From: Hansschlegelia beijingensis
Lineage (GTDB): Bacteria > Pseudomonadota > Alphaproteobacteria > Rhizobiales > Methylopilaceae
Assembly: GCF_014196425.1 (NCBI RefSeq)
Contig: NZ_JACIDR010000004.1
Span: 186,001 to 250,000 of the forward strand
Length of the DNA: 64,000 nt
Reading direction: 5' to 3'
In this document: positions 62,621 through 64,000 of the stretch, in pieces
How positions within the stretch are numbered: the first letter of the stretch is position 1
How the letters are laid out: the number at the start of each line of letters is the position of its first letter
The notes under the pieces: model-generated
Database searches by the model: none
What the model was told of the DNA's origin: nothing
Seen by the model: the letters and a program-made list of their open reading frames with translations, nothing else
Made by a program: the position numbers and the translations under genes

Positions 62621-63880
62621 TCACTGGTAGCCCTTCGGGAAGGGGTTCGGTTCGATCAGGTCCGGGCTCTCGTAGACCACCTTGAACTGACCGTCCTTCT
62701 GGGCGAGCCCGACGCGGGTCTTGGACCAGAGGTGGTGGTTGTCGTGGATCTTCACGTAGCCTTCCGGCGCCTTGTTGAACTCGATGCCGGCGGAGGCCGC
62801 CGCCACCTTGTCGACGTCGAAGGAGCCGGCCTTCTCGACGGTGAGTTTCCACAGCCAGGGCCCGAGATAGGCCGCCTGGGTGACGTCGCCGATGACCGTC
62901 TTGTCGCCCCACATCTTCTTGAAGGCGGCGACGAACTCCTTGTTGTTCGGGTTGTCGAGCGACTGGAAGTACTTCATGCAGGCGTAGGCGCCCGCGATGT
63001 TGTCGCCGCCGATGCCGTCGATCTCGTCTTCCGTCACCGAGATCGTGACCAGCGTCTGCTTCGACATGTCGATGCCGGCGGCCTTCAGCTGCTTGTAGAA
63101 GGCGACGTTCGAGCCGCCGACGATGATCGCATAGATCACGTCCGGCTTGGTCAGTTTGATCTTGTTGATGACGGAGTTGAACTGGGTGTGGCCGAGCGGG
63201 AAGTACTCCTCTCCGACGACCTTCGTTCCCTTGAGGAAGTTCTCGATGTGCTTGCGCGCGATCTTGTTCGATGTGCGCGGCCAGATGTAGTCGGACCCCA
63301 GCAGGTAGAAGGTCTTGGCGCCCTTCTCCTTCACCACCCAGTCGAGGCCGGCGATGATCTGCTGCGTCGCTTCCTGTCCGGTGTAGATGACGTTCTTCGA
63401 CTGTTCGAGCCCTTCATAGAAGGTCGGGTAGTACAGCATCCCGTTGTACTGCTCGAAGACGGGCAGAACCGCCTTGCGGGACGCCGAGGTCCAGCAGCCC
63501 ATGACGGCGGCGCACTTGTCGTTGACGAGCAGCTTCTTCGCCTTCTCGGCGAAAGTCGGCCAGTCGGAGGCGCCGTCCTCCTGGATGAACTTGATCTTGC
63601 GGCCGAGCACGCCGCCGCTGGCGTTGATCTGCTCGATTGCGAGCTTCTCCGCCTGAACCGAGCCGGTCTCGGAGATCGCCATCGTCCCCGTGACCGAATG
63701 CAGGATCCCGACGGTGACTTCCGTGTCGGTCACCGCAAGCCCGGTGGTGTTGACCGCCGAGGTCGGCGGCGTCTGGGCGAAGGCGGCTTTCGGCAGGAAG
63801 CCCGCCAGCGGCGCCGCGGCCATCCCCATCAGGAGACGCCGGCGCAGTTCGGATTGAGGCCTGTCGTCCTGACTCGCCAT
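62621..63880 (-). CDS. urtA: Amide/urea ABC transporter substrate-binding protein UrtA-like
   Basis: 419 residues, UrtA/FmdD type. A Tat-like signal (ELRRRLLMGMAAAPLAGFLPKAAFA, cleavage near 36), then the mature block VTVGILHSVTGTMAISETGSVQAEKLAIEQIN and the UrtA-like GCWTSASRKAVLPVFEQYNGMLYYPTFYEGLEQSKNV. The large set of UrtA residues is kept, so urea is possible; the operon argues for formamide or short amides. First gene of the operon, preceded by a palindrome at 63951-63970. Confidence 0.92.
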   Translation of the reverse strand: MASQDDRPQSELRRRLLMGMAAAPLAGFLPKAAFAQTPPTSAVNTTGLAVTDTEVTVGILHSVTGTMAISETGSVQAEKLAIEQINASGGVLGRKIKFIQEDGASDWPTFAEKAKKLLVNDKCAAVMGCWTSASRKAVLPVFEQYNGMLYYPTFYEGLEQSKNVIYTGQEATQQIIAGLDWVVKEKGAKTFYLLGSDYIWPRTSNKIARKHIENFLKGTKVVGEEYFPLGHTQFNSVINKIKLTKPDVIYAIIVGGSNVAFYKQLKAAGIDMSKQTLVTISVTEDEIDGIGGDNIAGAYACMKYFQSLDNPNNKEFVAAFKKMWGDKTVIGDVTQAAYLGPWLWKLTVEKAGSFDVDKVAAASAGIEFNKAPEGYVKIHDNHHLWSKTRVGLAQKDGQFKVVYESPDLIEPNPFPKGYQ

Positions 63881-63950
63881 CGCAACCTCCGCAGTTCCGC
63901 CCCCCGATGGGCGAGATGACGAAGGCTGACCCGTGTTTTGCGATGCAGCA

Positions 63951-63970
63951 TATACGTCGGTTGACGTATA
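63951..63970. promoter_or_regulatory. Palindrome TATACGTC-ggtt-GACGTATA upstream of urtA
   Basis: Perfect 8-4-8 inverted repeat 71 bases upstream of the urtA start codon. A strong candidate operator for the amide operon. It is not an NtrC or sigma-54 consensus. Confidence 0.6.
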
Positions 63971-64000
63971 CGCCGCCGGATGTTCGCCGCCTAGCGTGGC

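Overview
The window is GC-rich, densely coded, and looks like the chromosome of a methylotrophic alphaproteobacterium of the order Hyphomicrobiales (Methylobacterium and relatives). I infer this from the gene content. There is a 572 + 990 residue NAD-dependent formate dehydrogenase pair that matches the size and domain order of the tungsten enzyme FDH1 of Methylorubrum extorquens. Next to it lies a membrane-bound FDH3-type formate dehydrogenase with its accessory genes. There is also a tungstate (Tup) transporter and a formamidase operon with an amide/urea ABC transporter. I saw no insertion sequence, prophage, CRISPR array, rRNA or tRNA.

Layout: 1-1369 holds a sensor histidine kinase cut by the window edge, divergent from an exported cupin and an exported alpha/beta hydrolase (1551-2849). 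2953-11086 is a molybdenum/tungsten block: tupBCA, a ModE-like regulator with a ligand-binding domain, and an overlapping run of three MoeA paralogues plus mobB. 11236-18296 holds FDH accessory genes: a WD40-cytochrome c fusion, a multi-[4Fe-4S] protein, a biotin/lipoate-ligase-fold protein that seems to lack the catalytic lysine, and four proteins that I match from memory to the families DUF6505, DUF6352, DUF3305 and DUF3306. 18408-24929 is the FDH3 operon (TorD-type chaperone, Tat small protein, alpha, beta and gamma subunits, two small exported or membrane proteins). It faces the FDH1 operon (25072-30211) across two hairpin terminators. 30533-31000 is a group III truncated haemoglobin.

31138-41606 is an uptake and catabolic cluster for an unidentified organic acid: a Liv-type ABC transporter, acyl-CoA ligase, enoyl-CoA hydratase, MaoC hydratase and MFS protein, divergent from a FadR-type GntR regulator and an AcuI-type reductase. 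41949-50210 is the complete kdp potassium-uptake system (kdpFABCDE) with an extra tiny membrane peptide in front. 50263-55900 holds two LysR genes, each divergent from short-chain dehydrogenases, with palindromes at the LysR start codons. 55939-63880 is an amide-assimilation operon: urtABCDE-type transporter, MetX-like hydrolase, formamidase fmdA, and fmdB.

How it fits together: tungstate or molybdate is imported by Tup and inserted into molybdopterin by the MoeA/MobB set. The cofactor then supplies two formate dehydrogenases, one cytoplasmic and NAD-linked, the other Tat-exported and quinone- or cytochrome-linked. Formamide taken up and hydrolysed by the last operon would yield ammonium plus formate, which feeds the same enzymes. 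The least described part is the FDH accessory module at 11.2-18.3 kb. A 15-bp motif upstream of two of its operons suggests that they are co-regulated.
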